From: Persephonella atlantica
Lineage (GTDB): Bacteria > Aquificota > Aquificia > Aquificales > Hydrogenothermaceae
DNA: 64,000 nucleotides
Assembly (NCBI RefSeq): GCF_016617615.1
Contig: NZ_JAACYA010000001.1
Coordinates: forward strand, 868,001-932,000
Direction: 5' to 3'
Shown here: positions 9,546 to 18,656 of the stretch, piece by piece
How the letters are laid out: each line of letters begins with the position of its first letter
Position numbering within the stretch: the stretch's first letter is position 1
The notes under the pieces: model-generated
Told to the model about the DNA's origin: nothing
What the model saw: only the letters and a program-made list of their open reading frames with translations
The model's database searches: none
Translations under genes and position numbers: made by a program

Positions 9546-10278
9546 CAAGCTTCATCTCCTTCAGGGAAATATTTTTTTCCTTTGCTTTTTGCTCTATATA
9601 CTGAAATCTTCTGATGCTTCTGTCTATAGACTGGTGGAGGGCTTCTTCCGGGTCTATTCCATAAGCCCTTGCAAGATTGGTTACGGCTATGAGAAGGTCT
9701 CCAATTTCGTGTTTTATCTCTTTTTCTGTTTTTGCTTCTTTTAGCTCTTTTAACTCCTCTTCCACCTTTTCCATCACCTGCTCGGGATTTTCCCAGTCAA
9801 ATCCTACTTTTGCCATTCTTTTCTGCACCTTAACAGCCCTCATAAGAGCAGGCATTCTGTGGGGAATACCTTCTAATATGGACTGCCTCTGTTTTTCCTT
9901 TTCCTTTATTGCTTCCCATTTTTTCAGGTGGTCTTCCCCTTCTATGCTGTGATAATCTACACCTCCAAACACATGGGGGTGTCTTCTTATCAGTTTTTCT
10001 ATCAGATTTTGTATCACGTCATTTATATCAAATCTTCCCTCATCTTTTTTTATTTGAGAATGGAAAACAACCTGCAGGAGAACATCTCCCAGTTCTTCTA
10101 TCATTGCTTTTTCGTCATTTTTTTCTATTGCCTCAAACAGCTCATACGCCTCTTCAATAAGGTTGTTTTTTATGGACTGGTTAGTCTGCTCCCTGTCCCA
10201 CGGACATTCCTTTCTCAGTCTTTCCATAATATCAACAAGTTTCTGAAAGTTTTCCCCTTCTTTTCGGCAGTTTCCCAT
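9499..10278 (-). CDS. mazG: MazG nucleoside triphosphate pyrophosphohydrolase
   Basis: A 259-residue all-alpha NTP pyrophosphatase. Two MazG repeats are visible: LRKECPWDREQT with EEAYELFEAI and EELGDVLLQVVFHS, then a second block with EELKELKEA and HEIGDLLIAVTNLA giving the ExxE and ExxD magnesium ligands. It hydrolyses NTPs to NMP and pyrophosphate, a house-cleaning role. Start ATG follows GGAGG five bases away. Divergent from upp across a 55-base gap. Confidence 0.95.
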   Translation of the reverse strand: MGNCRKEGENFQKLVDIMERLRKECPWDREQTNQSIKNNLIEEAYELFEAIEKNDEKAMIEELGDVLLQVVFHSQIKKDEGRFDINDVIQNLIEKLIRRHPHVFGGVDYHSIEGEDHLKKWEAIKEKEKQRQSILEGIPHRMPALMRAVKVQKRMAKVGFDWENPEQVMEKVEEELKELKEAKTEKEIKHEIGDLLIAVTNLARAYGIDPEEALHQSIDRSIRRFQYIEQKAKEKNISLKEMKLDDMEQYWQEAKSKGL

Positions 10279-10333
10279 ACATTCCTCCTCTGCTAAAATA
10301 TACAGCAGTATAATATAGGCAAAGGAAATAAAA
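10279..10333. promoter_or_regulatory. Divergent mazG/upp promoter region
   Basis: A 55-base gap between divergent starts. On the plus strand a TATAAT at 10309-10314 is a candidate -10 for upp, though the start codon is only 20 bases further on. No clear -35 is visible, and the mazG side has only TATA-like repeats. Confidence 0.4.
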
Positions 10334-10960
10334 ATGAAAAATATTATTCATGTGGAGCATCCCCTCCTGAAAAATTTAGTAACAAAACTGAGGAACATAA
10401 ACACATCTTCCTACGACTTTAGAAAATATCTGTCAGAGGTAGGGAGGATTCTTCTTGTGGAAGCGCTGAAGAATGAAAAAATCACCTTAAAAGAGGTGGA
10501 AACATGGGTAGGAAAGGGGGAATTTCCTGTTTTGGAAGAGGAAAGATATGTGTTTATCCCTATTCTGCGGGCAGGTCTTCCTATGCTTGATGGGGTTTTG
10601 GAAATGATGCCTATGGCACAGTCTGGTTTTTTAGCAATAAAAAGGGATGAAAAAACCTTAAAAAGTGTTTTATATTACGACAGGGTTCCTCCACTAAAAG
10701 GAAAGACTGCCGTCATATTAGACCCAATGGTTGCAACAGGAGGGTCTTTAGATTATGCTGTAAAAACAGTTAAACAGAAAAATCCTGAAAGGATAATATC
10801 TCTCAACGTTATAGGAGCTCCAGAGGGTCTGCAAAAGATTTCTGAAAATCATCCTGACATAACTGTTTACATAGCCCAGATTGATGAAAGGCTAAATGAC
10901 AGAGGATACATAATTCCCGGTATTGGCGATGCTGGGGACAGGGCTTTCAACACAGAATGA
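10334..10960 (+). CDS. upp: Uracil phosphoribosyltransferase
   Basis: A 208-residue type I phosphoribosyltransferase. The PRPP-binding motif is seen as VILDPMVATGGSL, and the uracil-site C-terminus as YIIPGIGDAGDRAFNT. It converts uracil and PRPP to UMP in pyrimidine salvage. The length is the usual one for the family. Start ATG follows AAAGGAA. The stop overlaps the next gene by four bases (ATGA), so the exporter downstream is co-translated. Confidence 0.97.
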   Translation: MKNIIHVEHPLLKNLVTKLRNINTSSYDFRKYLSEVGRILLVEALKNEKITLKEVETWVGKGEFPVLEEERYVFIPILRAGLPMLDGVLEMMPMAQSGFLAIKRDEKTLKSVLYYDRVPPLKGKTAVILDPMVATGGSLDYAVKTVKQKNPERIISLNVIGAPEGLQKISENHPDITVYIAQIDERLNDRGYIIPGIGDAGDRAFNTE

Positions 10961-11565
10961 TGTACATAAAGGATATATTCACAGGTCTTGTGTTTGGTAT
11001 TGGTGCTGGCCTTTCTCCGGGACCATTAATGGCTCTGCTTATATCTGAAACCATTCAGGGGCATAGAAAAAACGGCATCTTAGTTTCCATATCTCCCATA
11101 ATAACAGACATACCTATACTTCTAACATTTTTGTTTCTGTTAGAAAAGATAAAAGATTTTGAAGAGATTATAGGCATTATATCCTTAACAGGTGCTCTTA
11201 TTCTGTTTTATTTTGGTTATAAAAACTTTACCCTGAAAGAGTTTTCCATAAAAACTGACCTTTCAGGTTCACTGAAAAAAGGTGTTATCCTGAACATACT
11301 CAATCCATACACATACCTTTTCTGGTTTTTTATTGGAGCCCCATATGTAGAGAAAGCTGGTGTAATCGGCGGAGCGTTGTTTACAGTTTCCTTTTTTGTA
11401 GGAATAACAGGCAGTATGATTGTTATTGTGCTGTTCACAGAAAAGCTGAAAAAATTTCTTGAAAGCAGGTATTATTTACTGCTCCTCAAAGGCATTGGCG
11501 CTCTATTTTTTATTTTTGGTATCTTGCTGATAAAAGATGGTCTGGAGCATCTCAATGTAATTTAA
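10957..11565 (+). CDS. LysE/RhtB-family membrane exporter
   Basis: A 202-residue protein with about six membrane segments. The N-terminal GLSPGPLMALLISETIQ motif and the mid-protein LNPYTYLFWFF segment match the LysE/RhtB translocator family, whose members export amino acids or related small molecules. The substrate is unknown. It overlaps upp by four bases. Confidence 0.85.
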   Translation: MMYIKDIFTGLVFGIGAGLSPGPLMALLISETIQGHRKNGILVSISPIITDIPILLTFLFLLEKIKDFEEIIGIISLTGALILFYFGYKNFTLKEFSIKTDLSGSLKKGVILNILNPYTYLFWFFIGAPYVEKAGVIGGALFTVSFFVGITGSMIVIVLFTEKLKKFLESRYYLLLLKGIGALFFIFGILLIKDGLEHLNVI

Positions 11566-11599
11566 CGCCGGTTTTGAAGAATAAGCCAAATTACTGTTT

Positions 11600-12052
11600 A
11601 TGGTAAAATTTACATGGTATTTAAAGAAGGGAAAGTATGCTCAGATGAATATTTGTGGTTTGGATTTTCCAGAGGAAAATTTTGTTAAACATGTTCTTAA
11701 AAGAAAAAAAGAAGGGTTAATAAAAACTACAGAAGAATATATTGAAAAGATAAAGGAAACCATCAGGAACGCAGATAAGTTTTATCTTGTTAGACAGTTG
11801 CAAGACTGTATAGATAAGGTAGTTCTTTTTAGTTCCAAAACTAAATGGCTTGTAATGATAATATATGAAAAAAATAGAATATTAACATGTTTCTATTTAT
11901 GGAAATCCGATACTTTAGAAGAGTATTTTCAAATGATGGGTTTTGACACATATTTAAGAGAAGATTGTAAAAATAGTAGTTATAGAGAGGTGGTTAAAAG
12001 TGAAAATTCTAAATATTCAAGATTTATTAAAGCATTACAAGATAGATGTTGA
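11600..12052 (+). CDS. Unrecognised small protein; possible RNase-fold toxin
   Basis: A 150-residue protein I do not recognise. It has a helical N-terminal half with H50 (FVKHVLKRKKEG) and a beta-rich C-terminal half with TKWLVMIIYEKNRILTCFYL. That order vaguely recalls the Barnase/EndoU/colicin/RelE-like nuclease folds, so a toxin role is only a guess. The first ATG has no good ribosome site; ATG at 11645 is an alternative. The gene is more AT-rich than its neighbours and overlaps the next gene by 53 bases. Confidence 0.6.
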   Translation: MVKFTWYLKKGKYAQMNICGLDFPEENFVKHVLKRKKEGLIKTTEEYIEKIKETIRNADKFYLVRQLQDCIDKVVLFSSKTKWLVMIIYEKNRILTCFYLWKSDTLEEYFQMMGFDTYLREDCKNSSYREVVKSENSKYSRFIKALQDRC

Positions 12053-12308
12053 ACATATAGACTTAGATGATACTTTTGAACTTGAAGATATGTTTCACAC
12101 AAGGAAGGAAATTATAAAAAATTTTGATAAGTTACACTTAGATGAAGTCAAAGAGTTTTTAAAGGTTGAAAAAGAACTATCTAAATATTTACCTGAAATA
12201 AAAAACAGGTATAAAACTTTTTATGAAAAAAAAGTAGAACCTGTTAATAAAGAACTTAGAAATAAACTCAAAACATTAAAAGAACATATATCTTTAGTTT
12301 ATACTTAA
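12000..12308 (+). CDS. Unrecognised small charged helical protein; possible partner/antitoxin
   Basis: A 102-residue, lysine- and glutamate-rich, mostly helical protein with no recognised domain. The GTG start at 12000 has AGAGGTGG about six bases upstream. It overlaps the preceding gene by 53 bases in another frame, so the two are surely expressed together. The order (possible nuclease first, acidic-basic helical protein second) would suit a toxin-antitoxin pair, but nothing in the sequence proves it. Confidence 0.6.
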   Translation: MKILNIQDLLKHYKIDVEHIDLDDTFELEDMFHTRKEIIKNFDKLHLDEVKEFLKVEKELSKYLPEIKNRYKTFYEKKVEPVNKELRNKLKTLKEHISLVYT

Positions 12309-12340
12309 AATAAAAACTCATATTAATTTCTTTTCCAAAC

Positions 12341-13744
12341 TCACCTGAACTTAGGTTTTGTGTCTACAGTTACATATTTTGTTGACCGGTTTATTTTTAG
12401 CTCCATCATAGTTGTTGTGTTTGGATAGAATATGGATGGTTTTTGATAAACAATCTCTCCATTTTCTGTTTTAAGGAGAAGTATGTTCTTTAAAATCTCT
12501 GTATTGTAATAAATCCCCTCATCAACCCTTGGGACGTGTATCTTCACACTCAGCATAATGTCGCTTTTTAGAGCATTACAGCATTCTTTAATCAGCTTTT
12601 TCAGGGCTTTTATATCCACTAAAAATCTTCTGTAGCTACTGTCTGTCGTGTTTGTATGGAACTCGTCTGTCAGGAGAGTGTGAAATTTTTCACTCCAGAA
12701 AATCTCATCTAAATCTATTTTTTCTGTAGAAACAGTATTTCCTTTTATATACTCTTTCCTGTATCGGCGAACAAAAAACTCTATTGTGTAGTCCTTTACT
12801 GGATTTTTATGGTCGTCCACCGCCCTTATAAAAAACTGCTGGTATATTTTCCTGTTTTTAAATGTTTCTTCTGTAATCTTTTTAGCTTTTTCTTTAAATT
12901 GGGTATATTCCTGTGGAGTTTTTATTCTTAAGGCTTCAAGGAGTAGCCTTCCTATTTTTGACCTTTTTCCTGTTTTTACTTCTTCAACGATGCTCCCGTG
13001 GTTGTATCCCCTGAGAACGCAGAAAACCGTATCTAAATGGGGTGTTAAAAACTCTATTTTCTTCTGCTTACCTGTAAAATCTACAGAAAACTTTACAGTT
13101 TTCAGGTCTGCCCCTGACACAACAACTGTTCCATCTGTTCCCTTTTTGTTTACAATCTTTCTCAGTCCAGAATATCCGTCTGCTCCAACAAATATAAAGG
13201 TTTGCACCTTCTCCGGTGAATAAAACACAGTTTTTGAAAATATGTCTCTGTGGGCAAGCTCCCACTGGAAAGGACTTGCAAGCTCCAGTCCACTCAGCAG
13301 CTTTCTTCCAACCTCAAACATATCACCAAACTTATATCTTCCTTTAAACACCATACCAAGGAGTGATTTTCCGTAATGGGCAAGTGGTGAGCCAAAGTTA
13401 GCAGGAGCAAGCATTACAATCTTTTTTATGGGACATTTATCTATCCTGTCTGAGTAATATTCAGATATAAAATGTCTTATAATCAGACCTCCTGTAGAAT
13501 GAACAATAACATTGAGACTCACAAGGGGATTCCCATCTTCGTCTATAAATCCCTTTTCTTTGAATCTGTCGTACAGCCCATCAATAACATCATCATATGT
13601 TATATTATCTTCCCTGCTTTCGTAATCTGCGTAATAGATTGTGTCAACATCTCCAATGCCATTTTTTATAAGAAACTCTTTCATGTGGACAAAGGACTGG
13701 GAACAGTCACTCCAGCCGTGGATTATAAGGGTTATGGTCTTCAT
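12341..13744 (-). CDS. Lipase-like alpha/beta hydrolase with C-terminal beta domain
   Basis: A 467-residue protein. It opens with the LIIHGW oxyanion segment and has the nucleophile elbow VHS83TGG; a downstream GADGYSG/GTDGTVVV region and YNHGS could supply the acid and histidine of a lipase/PGAP1-type triad. Residues 285-467 form a separate, strand-rich region of unknown type. There is no signal peptide, so a cytoplasmic role is likely. The ATG overlaps the stop of the PASTA gene by four bases; it is the last gene of a five-gene unit. Substrate unknown. Confidence 0.75.
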   Translation of the reverse strand: MKTITLIIHGWSDCSQSFVHMKEFLIKNGIGDVDTIYYADYESREDNITYDDVIDGLYDRFKEKGFIDEDGNPLVSLNVIVHSTGGLIIRHFISEYYSDRIDKCPIKKIVMLAPANFGSPLAHYGKSLLGMVFKGRYKFGDMFEVGRKLLSGLELASPFQWELAHRDIFSKTVFYSPEKVQTFIFVGADGYSGLRKIVNKKGTDGTVVVSGADLKTVKFSVDFTGKQKKIEFLTPHLDTVFCVLRGYNHGSIVEEVKTGKRSKIGRLLLEALRIKTPQEYTQFKEKAKKITEETFKNRKIYQQFFIRAVDDHKNPVKDYTIEFFVRRYRKEYIKGNTVSTEKIDLDEIFWSEKFHTLLTDEFHTNTTDSSYRRFLVDIKALKKLIKECCNALKSDIMLSVKIHVPRVDEGIYYNTEILKNILLLKTENGEIVYQKPSIFYPNTTTMMELKINRSTKYVTVDTKPKFR

Positions 13745-14397
13745 CTTTTGCCCTTTGATACATACAGCTTTATAACTACCTCTTTTTTCACTTCTGTGTA
13801 AGGCTCAGGGTACTGATTAATTATAGTATTTTCTGGATATGGGCTTTCTTTCTTTTCCACTTTGTATTTTAGACCTTTTTCTTTCAGTAGTTTTTCCCCT
13901 TCTTTCAGGCCTAATCCTACAAGATTGGGAACTTCTATCCACTCTTCCTCTTTCTCTATAACCACTGGAGACAGCCTGAAATTTATCTTGCTGAGCATTT
14001 CTGGACTTATCTCAACTGTCTCATCTGGAACTTTGATTTTCATTTCATCATCTAAATCAACAAGAACTCTCAGTTCCACTGTGATGTCAGAAATAGTATA
14101 AGATTTTTCTCCTGACACCTGTTTTGTAGCCCTCTCAAATTCTAAAATAGAGCTGTTTATACTGTTTAAAAACTGATTAATGGATATTTTCTTCAACCTT
14201 TTTTTCTTTGGAGGCTGTTTTTTCAACTGCTCTTCTAAATATACAATCTTTTCTTTCAGCAGTGATATCTCATTTTCCAACTCTTTTATCTGGGACAGTT
14301 CCCTCTCAAGGTTAGATATTTCTAATCTTAAAGAGTTTCTCTCTGCTTCTAATCTTTCTACCGTTTCTGCCAATCTCCTGATAAACTCTTCAGGCAT
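13741..14397 (-). CDS. Coiled-coil protein with C-terminal PASTA domain
   Basis: A 218-residue protein. Residues 5-60 are a strong coiled coil (heptads with LEAERNSLRLEISNLEREL). Residues 75-150 contain a helix (INSSILEFERATKQ) and strands (SDITVELRVLVD, SKINFRLSPVV) that resemble the core of the two proteins encoded upstream. Residues 152-216 are a PASTA repeat (VPNLVGLGLKEGEKLLKEKG). PASTA domains usually bind cell-wall muropeptides outside the cell, but no signal peptide or membrane segment is present here, so its use must differ. The ATG at 14397 has GGAGG five bases upstream; the frame is open further up but without a site. Confidence 0.75.
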   Translation of the reverse strand: MPEEFIRRLAETVERLEAERNSLRLEISNLERELSQIKELENEISLLKEKIVYLEEQLKKQPPKKKRLKKISINQFLNSINSSILEFERATKQVSGEKSYTISDITVELRVLVDLDDEMKIKVPDETVEISPEMLSKINFRLSPVVIEKEEEWIEVPNLVGLGLKEGEKLLKEKGLKYKVEKKESPYPENTIINQYPEPYTEVKKEVVIKLYVSKGKR

Positions 14398-14398
14398 T

Positions 14399-14773
14399 TT
14401 ACCCTCCTTCAAAAGTTTGTGGAGGTGGAACAGGAACAACTCTTATATTAATAGAAGATGATACCTCGTAATTAAAACTGTTTTTGTAAGATGCATTCAT
14501 TGGGGAGAGGAACAATCTCCTTTTCTTTATAGAGTTTTTCACCTCTTCTACAATGTGGATAGATATCTTTAAATCAATCACAGCTTCAGGTATCTGATAC
14601 CAAGTTGCTTCCAGTCCCATATCCTTCAGCTCAGGATTCTGGTTTATCAAAGTCTGAATGTATATAGACTGTCTGTCAAGCTCTATCTGGGCAAGGGCTA
14701 TACCCCTGCCTAAATGGAACAGTACCTCTTCAATAGGTCTGGATAACTTCTCTTCCAATGTCTGTCCATTCAT
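14399..14773 (-). CDS. Unrecognised protein, short paralogue of the upstream 211-aa protein
   Basis: A 124-residue protein of unknown function. Its parts line up with the neighbour encoded at 14787-15422: an N-terminal helix (GIALAQIELDRQSIYIQ against AIAESQFALDMHSIEVA), a central strand (ATWYQIPEAVIDLKISI against PTFYQFTDTIIEVKMTI), and a C-terminal VPVPPP against KPVPPP. It is thus a compact member of the same family. Start ATG follows AAGGAG; the Shine-Dalgarno site of the next gene is embedded in its last codons. Confidence 0.7.
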   Translation of the reverse strand: MNGQTLEEKLSRPIEEVLFHLGRGIALAQIELDRQSIYIQTLINQNPELKDMGLEATWYQIPEAVIDLKISIHIVEEVKNSIKKRRLFLSPMNASYKNSFNYEVSSSINIRVVPVPPPQTFEGG

Positions 14774-14786
14774 TCCTTATCTCTCC

Positions 14787-15422
14787 TTACGGCGTTCCTC
14801 CACCTGAAGTAGTTTCAACTGTTACCTTTGGTATAGCTCTCTCTGGAGGAGGAACAGGTTTTAGAACTGTCCTTAAAAGGCTTGTTCCTTCTGCCTTAAA
14901 TGTGTATTTCTGGGAATATCTTGCGTTATAAGTAGTCGCCAGCGCTACTGTTGTTGTGTTTTTTACCTTAAACTTGGGACGACCAAAAAGAAACCCAAGA
15001 ACACCACCACCTTTATAACCAGCTTCAACCTCTGTTTTGTTTTTCAGTTTAAAAGACAGACCAAACTTTCTTTCACTTTCTTTTGATACAGACATAGTGA
15101 TGGTCATCTTTACCTCAATTATAGTGTCTGTAAACTGATAAAAAGTTGGATGGATGCCGTAAACTAACAGGGGCATAGGTGTTTTGTTGTACACAACTTC
15201 CACATCTGTAACATTTCCATCCTCATCTGTTGTTTCCTTGATAAGAACAGGGACAGTTCCCTCCTCAAGCTCTGTCTCAGCAAGAGCTTTTGCCACTTCT
15301 ATAGAATGCATATCCAGTGCAAACTGACTTTCTGCAATTGCAAGGGCAAGATTTTGAACCATCTCTGGAAAAGGAACATTTAAAAGCTCCTGTCCAACAC
15401 TTGGGTAGTTTTCGTTAGCCAT
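14787..15422 (-). CDS. Unrecognised protein, remote resemblance to DUF2589
   Basis: A 211-residue protein without signal peptide. It has an N-terminal helix (residues 15-47), an acidic turn with TTDEDGN, a hydrophobic strand (MPLLVYGIHPTFYQF), a long strand IIEVKMTITMSV, a lysine/threonine-rich beta region with a glycine cluster (GYKGGGVLGFLFGRP), and a C-terminal LKPVPPPE. The order of features recalls DUF2589, but I cannot test this. The ATG follows AAGGAGG and overlaps the end of the 77-aa gene by eight bases. Confidence 0.7.
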   Translation of the reverse strand: MANENYPSVGQELLNVPFPEMVQNLALAIAESQFALDMHSIEVAKALAETELEEGTVPVLIKETTDEDGNVTDVEVVYNKTPMPLLVYGIHPTFYQFTDTIIEVKMTITMSVSKESERKFGLSFKLKNKTEVEAGYKGGGVLGFLFGRPKFKVKNTTTVALATTYNARYSQKYTFKAEGTSLLRTVLKPVPPPERAIPKVTVETTSGGGTP

Positions 15423-15648
15423 TTTTTTCCTCCTTTTTAACCTTAATCCTTCTTACATTTATGTTGCTCAGACTTACTTCTCCAACAACAGATACAGAAT
15501 CTAACATTTTCAGGGTATCTTTTATCTCCTCAGGAGAATAAATCAGAAAGAAATCTCTCCCTTCTATCAGGATTTTTACTCCATACTTCCTGAAAATCTG
15601 GTAAATCTTATTCTTTTCCTGTGAAGAAAGTTTAATAAACAGATGCAT
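15415..15648 (-). CDS. Unrecognised 77-residue protein
   Basis: A small, lysine-rich protein with an alpha-beta pattern (helix SSQEKNKIYQIFRKYG, strand VKILIEG, strand FFLIYS, helix PEEIKDTLKMLDS, then strands). No family recognised. It is the first gene of the five-gene run that ends with the alpha/beta hydrolase. The ribosome site is weak, but the overlap with the next gene supports it as real. Confidence 0.6.
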   Translation of the reverse strand: MHLFIKLSSQEKNKIYQIFRKYGVKILIEGRDFFLIYSPEEIKDTLKMLDSVSVVGEVSLSNINVRRIKVKKEEKNG

Positions 15649-15807
15649 AGCTTTAAGTTAAGGGCTGGAATTAAACAGACAACAGGAGAAATTTTTATTT
15701 TTTTCGATAAACTGGATAATCTGAAAATAAAGATATTATGAAAACTGTTCGTTTTAAACGAAACTGCTTATTTTATCTGAAAGTTAAAATTACATTTATA
15801 ACTATAA
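15649..15807 (-). promoter_or_regulatory. Intergenic region with candidate operator for the five-gene unit
   Basis: A 159-base AT-rich gap between uvrA and the 77-aa gene, both on the minus strand. It contains a 7-bp inverted repeat with one central base at 15748-15762 (TTCGTTT/AAACGAA). On the minus strand a CATAAT hexamer follows the repeat and could be a -10, but no clear -35 is visible. The arrangement suggests a regulated promoter. Confidence 0.4.
15748..15762. repeat. 7-bp inverted repeat, possible operator
   Basis: Seen directly: TTCGTTT, one base, AAACGAA. It is perfect and stands alone in an otherwise featureless AT-rich gap, about 100 bases before the start of the five-gene unit. 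The binding protein is unknown. Confidence 0.5.
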
Positions 15808-18567
15808 CTATATTAATGTATTTTCTGTAATATATTTCTTCAAAAACTTCCCTGTGTAAGAACGGGGATTTTCCATCACCTGTTCAGGGGTTCCTGAAAC
15901 TACAATCTGGCCTCCCCTGTCCCCTCCTTCAGGACCAAGGTCTATAATCCAGTCTGCTGACTTTATTACATCAAGATTGTGCTCTATAACTACCACTGTG
16001 TTTCCTTTCTCAACCAGTCTGTTCAGTACACGGATAAGCTTTTCCACATCGTGGGAATGGAGACCTGTTGTAGGTTCATCTAAAAGGTAAAGGGTTTTAC
16101 CTGTGTCTCTTTTTGAAAGTTCTCTGGTTAGTTTAATTCTCTGTGCTTCTCCTCCTGACAGGGTTGTTGCAGGCTGTCCCAACTTTATGTAATCCAGTCC
16201 CACATCATACAAAACTTTCAGCTTATTTCTGATAGAAGGAACATTCTGGAAGAATTCAAGGGCTTCTGAAACAGTCATATCCAATATGTCTGCTATATTT
16301 TTACCCTTATATGTTATAGACAGAGTTTCTCTGTTGTATCTTTTGCCCTGACAGACCTCACATGTTACATAAACATCAGGAAGGAAATGCATTTCTATCT
16401 TTACAACACCATCTCCCTTACAGGCTTCACATCTTCCTCCCTTCACATTAAAGGAAAATCTTCCCGGTGAGTATCCCCTTATTTTTGCCTCTGGAGTGGC
16501 TGCAAACAGCGCCCTTATCTGGTCAAAAACCTTTGTGTATGTTGCAGGATTGGAACGGGGAGTCCTTCCTATGGGAGACTGGTCAACATTAATTACCTTA
16601 TCAATAAATTCCCAGCCTTCAATTTTTTCGTGCTTTCCAACAGGCTCGTTCCGGTGGTGGAATCTATTTTTTGCAGCCTGCCAGAGGATGTCATAAATAA
16701 GGGTAGATTTTCCACTCCCTGATACTCCTGTGATGGCCACAAAAAGACCTAAAGGAATTTCCACGTCTATGTTTTTCAAATTGTGCTCCGATGCTCCTTT
16801 TATAACTAATTTCTTTTCAGGGTCAGGTGTTCTCCTTTTAGAAGGAACCGGTATTTTCAGTTTTCCACTGAGATACTTTCCTGTCAGTGATTTAGGATTT
16901 TCCATTATCTCCTGAGGTGTTCCAACAGCAACAATCTCTCCCCCAAACACACCGCTACCTGGACCCATATCCACTATTACGTCAGCCTCTTCTATTGTTT
17001 CCGGGTCGTGCTCCACAACTATTACAGTATTGTCAAGGTCTCTAAGCTCTTTTAATGTATTTATCAGCTTTGCTGTATCTCTGGGATGTAGACCAATTGA
17101 AGGCTCGTCAAGAACATACAGAACACCGCTCAGTTTAGAACCTATCTGTGTTGCAAGTCTTATTCTCTGTGCCTCTCCTCCTGAGAGAGTTGTTGCAGAC
17201 CTCTCTAATGTCAGATAATCCAGACCAACATCAAGGAGAAATTTTAACCTCTCTTTTATCTCTTTGATAATCTTTTCAGCTATTATCCTGTCCTTTTCAG
17301 CCATAGGAGATTTTTCAAACTCATCAAAAAAGTTGTAAGCCTGCTGGATGTTCATCTGAACAACATCCCAGATAGACTTCCCTCCTACGAGAACATAAAG
17401 GGCTTCTCTCCTCAGCCTTGCACCGTGACAGACAGGACAGGTAATCTCTCTGATATATTTTTCCAACTCTTCCCTCTGTTTTTCGTTGTCTGTTTCTAAA
17501 TACTTCCTTTCAAGGTGAGGAACAATTTCAAGTAAGAGCTCTTCTTTTACTTTTTCTGGCAGGTCTTTAAACTTTGTGTATTTATTTACTCCATAGTAGT
17601 AAATAATGTCGTAAACCATACCCTTTATGTATTTAAAATAAAAGCTGTCTGTGATACGGAAAGCTTCTATAACTGCCCTGCTGTAATCAACGAGGGCGTC
17701 AACATCTATCCTGTGTATAACTCCCAATCCTTTACATTCTGGACAGGCTCCGTATGGGCTGTTAAAGGAAAACAGCCTTGGAGAAAGTTCAGCAATAGAA
17801 AACCCGTGCTCTGGACAGGCAAACTTTTCACTGAACAGATAGTCTTTTTTTTCAGAAAGGTTATTTACTACAACAATGCCGTCCCCTAACTTCAAGGCCT
17901 GCTCTATACTGTCAACTAATCTTGACCTTATACCATCCTTTATGACTATCCGGTCTATCACTACCTCTATGGTATGCTTTTTGTTTTTCTCAAGCTGTGG
18001 AACTTCTTCCACCATGTAGATTTCACCATCAACCCTTACCCTTGGATATCCCATTCTTTTTATCTTTTCTATAATCTCTCTGTGCTGTCCTTTTTTCCCC
18101 CTCACAACAGGGGCTAAAATCTGTATTTTTGTTCCTTCAGGAAATTTTAGAACCTGCTCTGTAATCTCTTCTGGAGACTGGGAGCTTATTAGATTTCCAC
18201 ACTCTGGGCAGTGGGGTTTTCCTACCCTTGCAAAAAGAAGACGGAGATAATCGTAAATCTCTGTTACTGTTCCAACAGTAGAGCGGGGATTTTTTGTTGT
18301 TGTTTTCTGGTCTATGGCAATAGCAGGAGACAGTCCATCAATACTGTCCACATCAGGCTTTTCCATCAGACCTAAAAACTGTCTTGCATAGGCAGAGAGA
18401 CTCTCTACATATCTTCTCTGACCTTCTGCGTATATGGTATCAAAAGCAAGTGATGATTTACCTGAACCTGAAGGTCCTGTGATTACAATAAGTTTATTCT
18501 TTGGTATTTCAAGGTCAATGTTTTTCAGGTTGTGCTGGCGGGCTCCGTGTATAACAATCCTATCCAT
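15808..18567 (-). CDS. uvrA: UvrABC excinuclease subunit A
   Basis: About 919 residues. Two ABC ATPase halves are visible: Walker [10 protein letters not shown] near the start and GVSGSGKST in the second half, with two LSGGEAQRI signatures. Zinc-binding cysteine pairs occur as CPECG, CPVCHG and CEACKG...CEVCQG. UvrA finds DNA damage and loads UvrB in nucleotide excision repair. The start at 18567 ([17 protein letters not shown]) follows GGAGG at six bases; the frame is open 13 codons further up without a ribosome site. Confidence 0.97.
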   Translation of the reverse strand: MDRIVIHGARQHNLKNIDLEIPKNKLIVITGPSGSGKSSLAFDTIYAEGQRRYVESLSAYARQFLGLMEKPDVDSIDGLSPAIAIDQKTTTKNPRSTVGTVTEIYDYLRLLFARVGKPHCPECGNLISSQSPEEITEQVLKFPEGTKIQILAPVVRGKKGQHREIIEKIKRMGYPRVRVDGEIYMVEEVPQLEKNKKHTIEVVIDRIVIKDGIRSRLVDSIEQALKLGDGIVVVNNLSEKKDYLFSEKFACPEHGFSIAELSPRLFSFNSPYGACPECKGLGVIHRIDVDALVDYSRAVIEAFRITDSFYFKYIKGMVYDIIYYYGVNKYTKFKDLPEKVKEELLLEIVPHLERKYLETDNEKQREELEKYIREITCPVCHGARLRREALYVLVGGKSIWDVVQMNIQQAYNFFDEFEKSPMAEKDRIIAEKIIKEIKERLKFLLDVGLDYLTLERSATTLSGGEAQRIRLATQIGSKLSGVLYVLDEPSIGLHPRDTAKLINTLKELRDLDNTVIVVEHDPETIEEADVIVDMGPGSGVFGGEIVAVGTPQEIMENPKSLTGKYLSGKLKIPVPSKRRTPDPEKKLVIKGASEHNLKNIDVEIPLGLFVAITGVSGSGKSTLIYDILWQAAKNRFHHRNEPVGKHEKIEGWEFIDKVINVDQSPIGRTPRSNPATYTKVFDQIRALFAATPEAKIRGYSPGRFSFNVKGGRCEACKGDGVVKIEMHFLPDVYVTCEVCQGKRYNRETLSITYKGKNIADILDMTVSEALEFFQNVPSIRNKLKVLYDVGLDYIKLGQPATTLSGGEAQRIKLTRELSKRDTGKTLYLLDEPTTGLHSHDVEKLIRVLNRLVEKGNTVVVIEHNLDVIKSADWIIDLGPEGGDRGGQIVVSGTPEQVMENPRSYTGKFLKKYITENTLI

Positions 18568-18656
18568 CAAAAACCTCCACAGGTAACTTAAACTAATATG
18601 ATACAATGGGATATAAATATTTGTCTAAAAAACAGATATTTCAATACGGAGGGAAA

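Noticed and set aside
9928-10296. Plus-strand frame (122 residues) over mazG
   Set aside because: Antisense shadow of mazG; phenylalanine-rich with no recognisable features.
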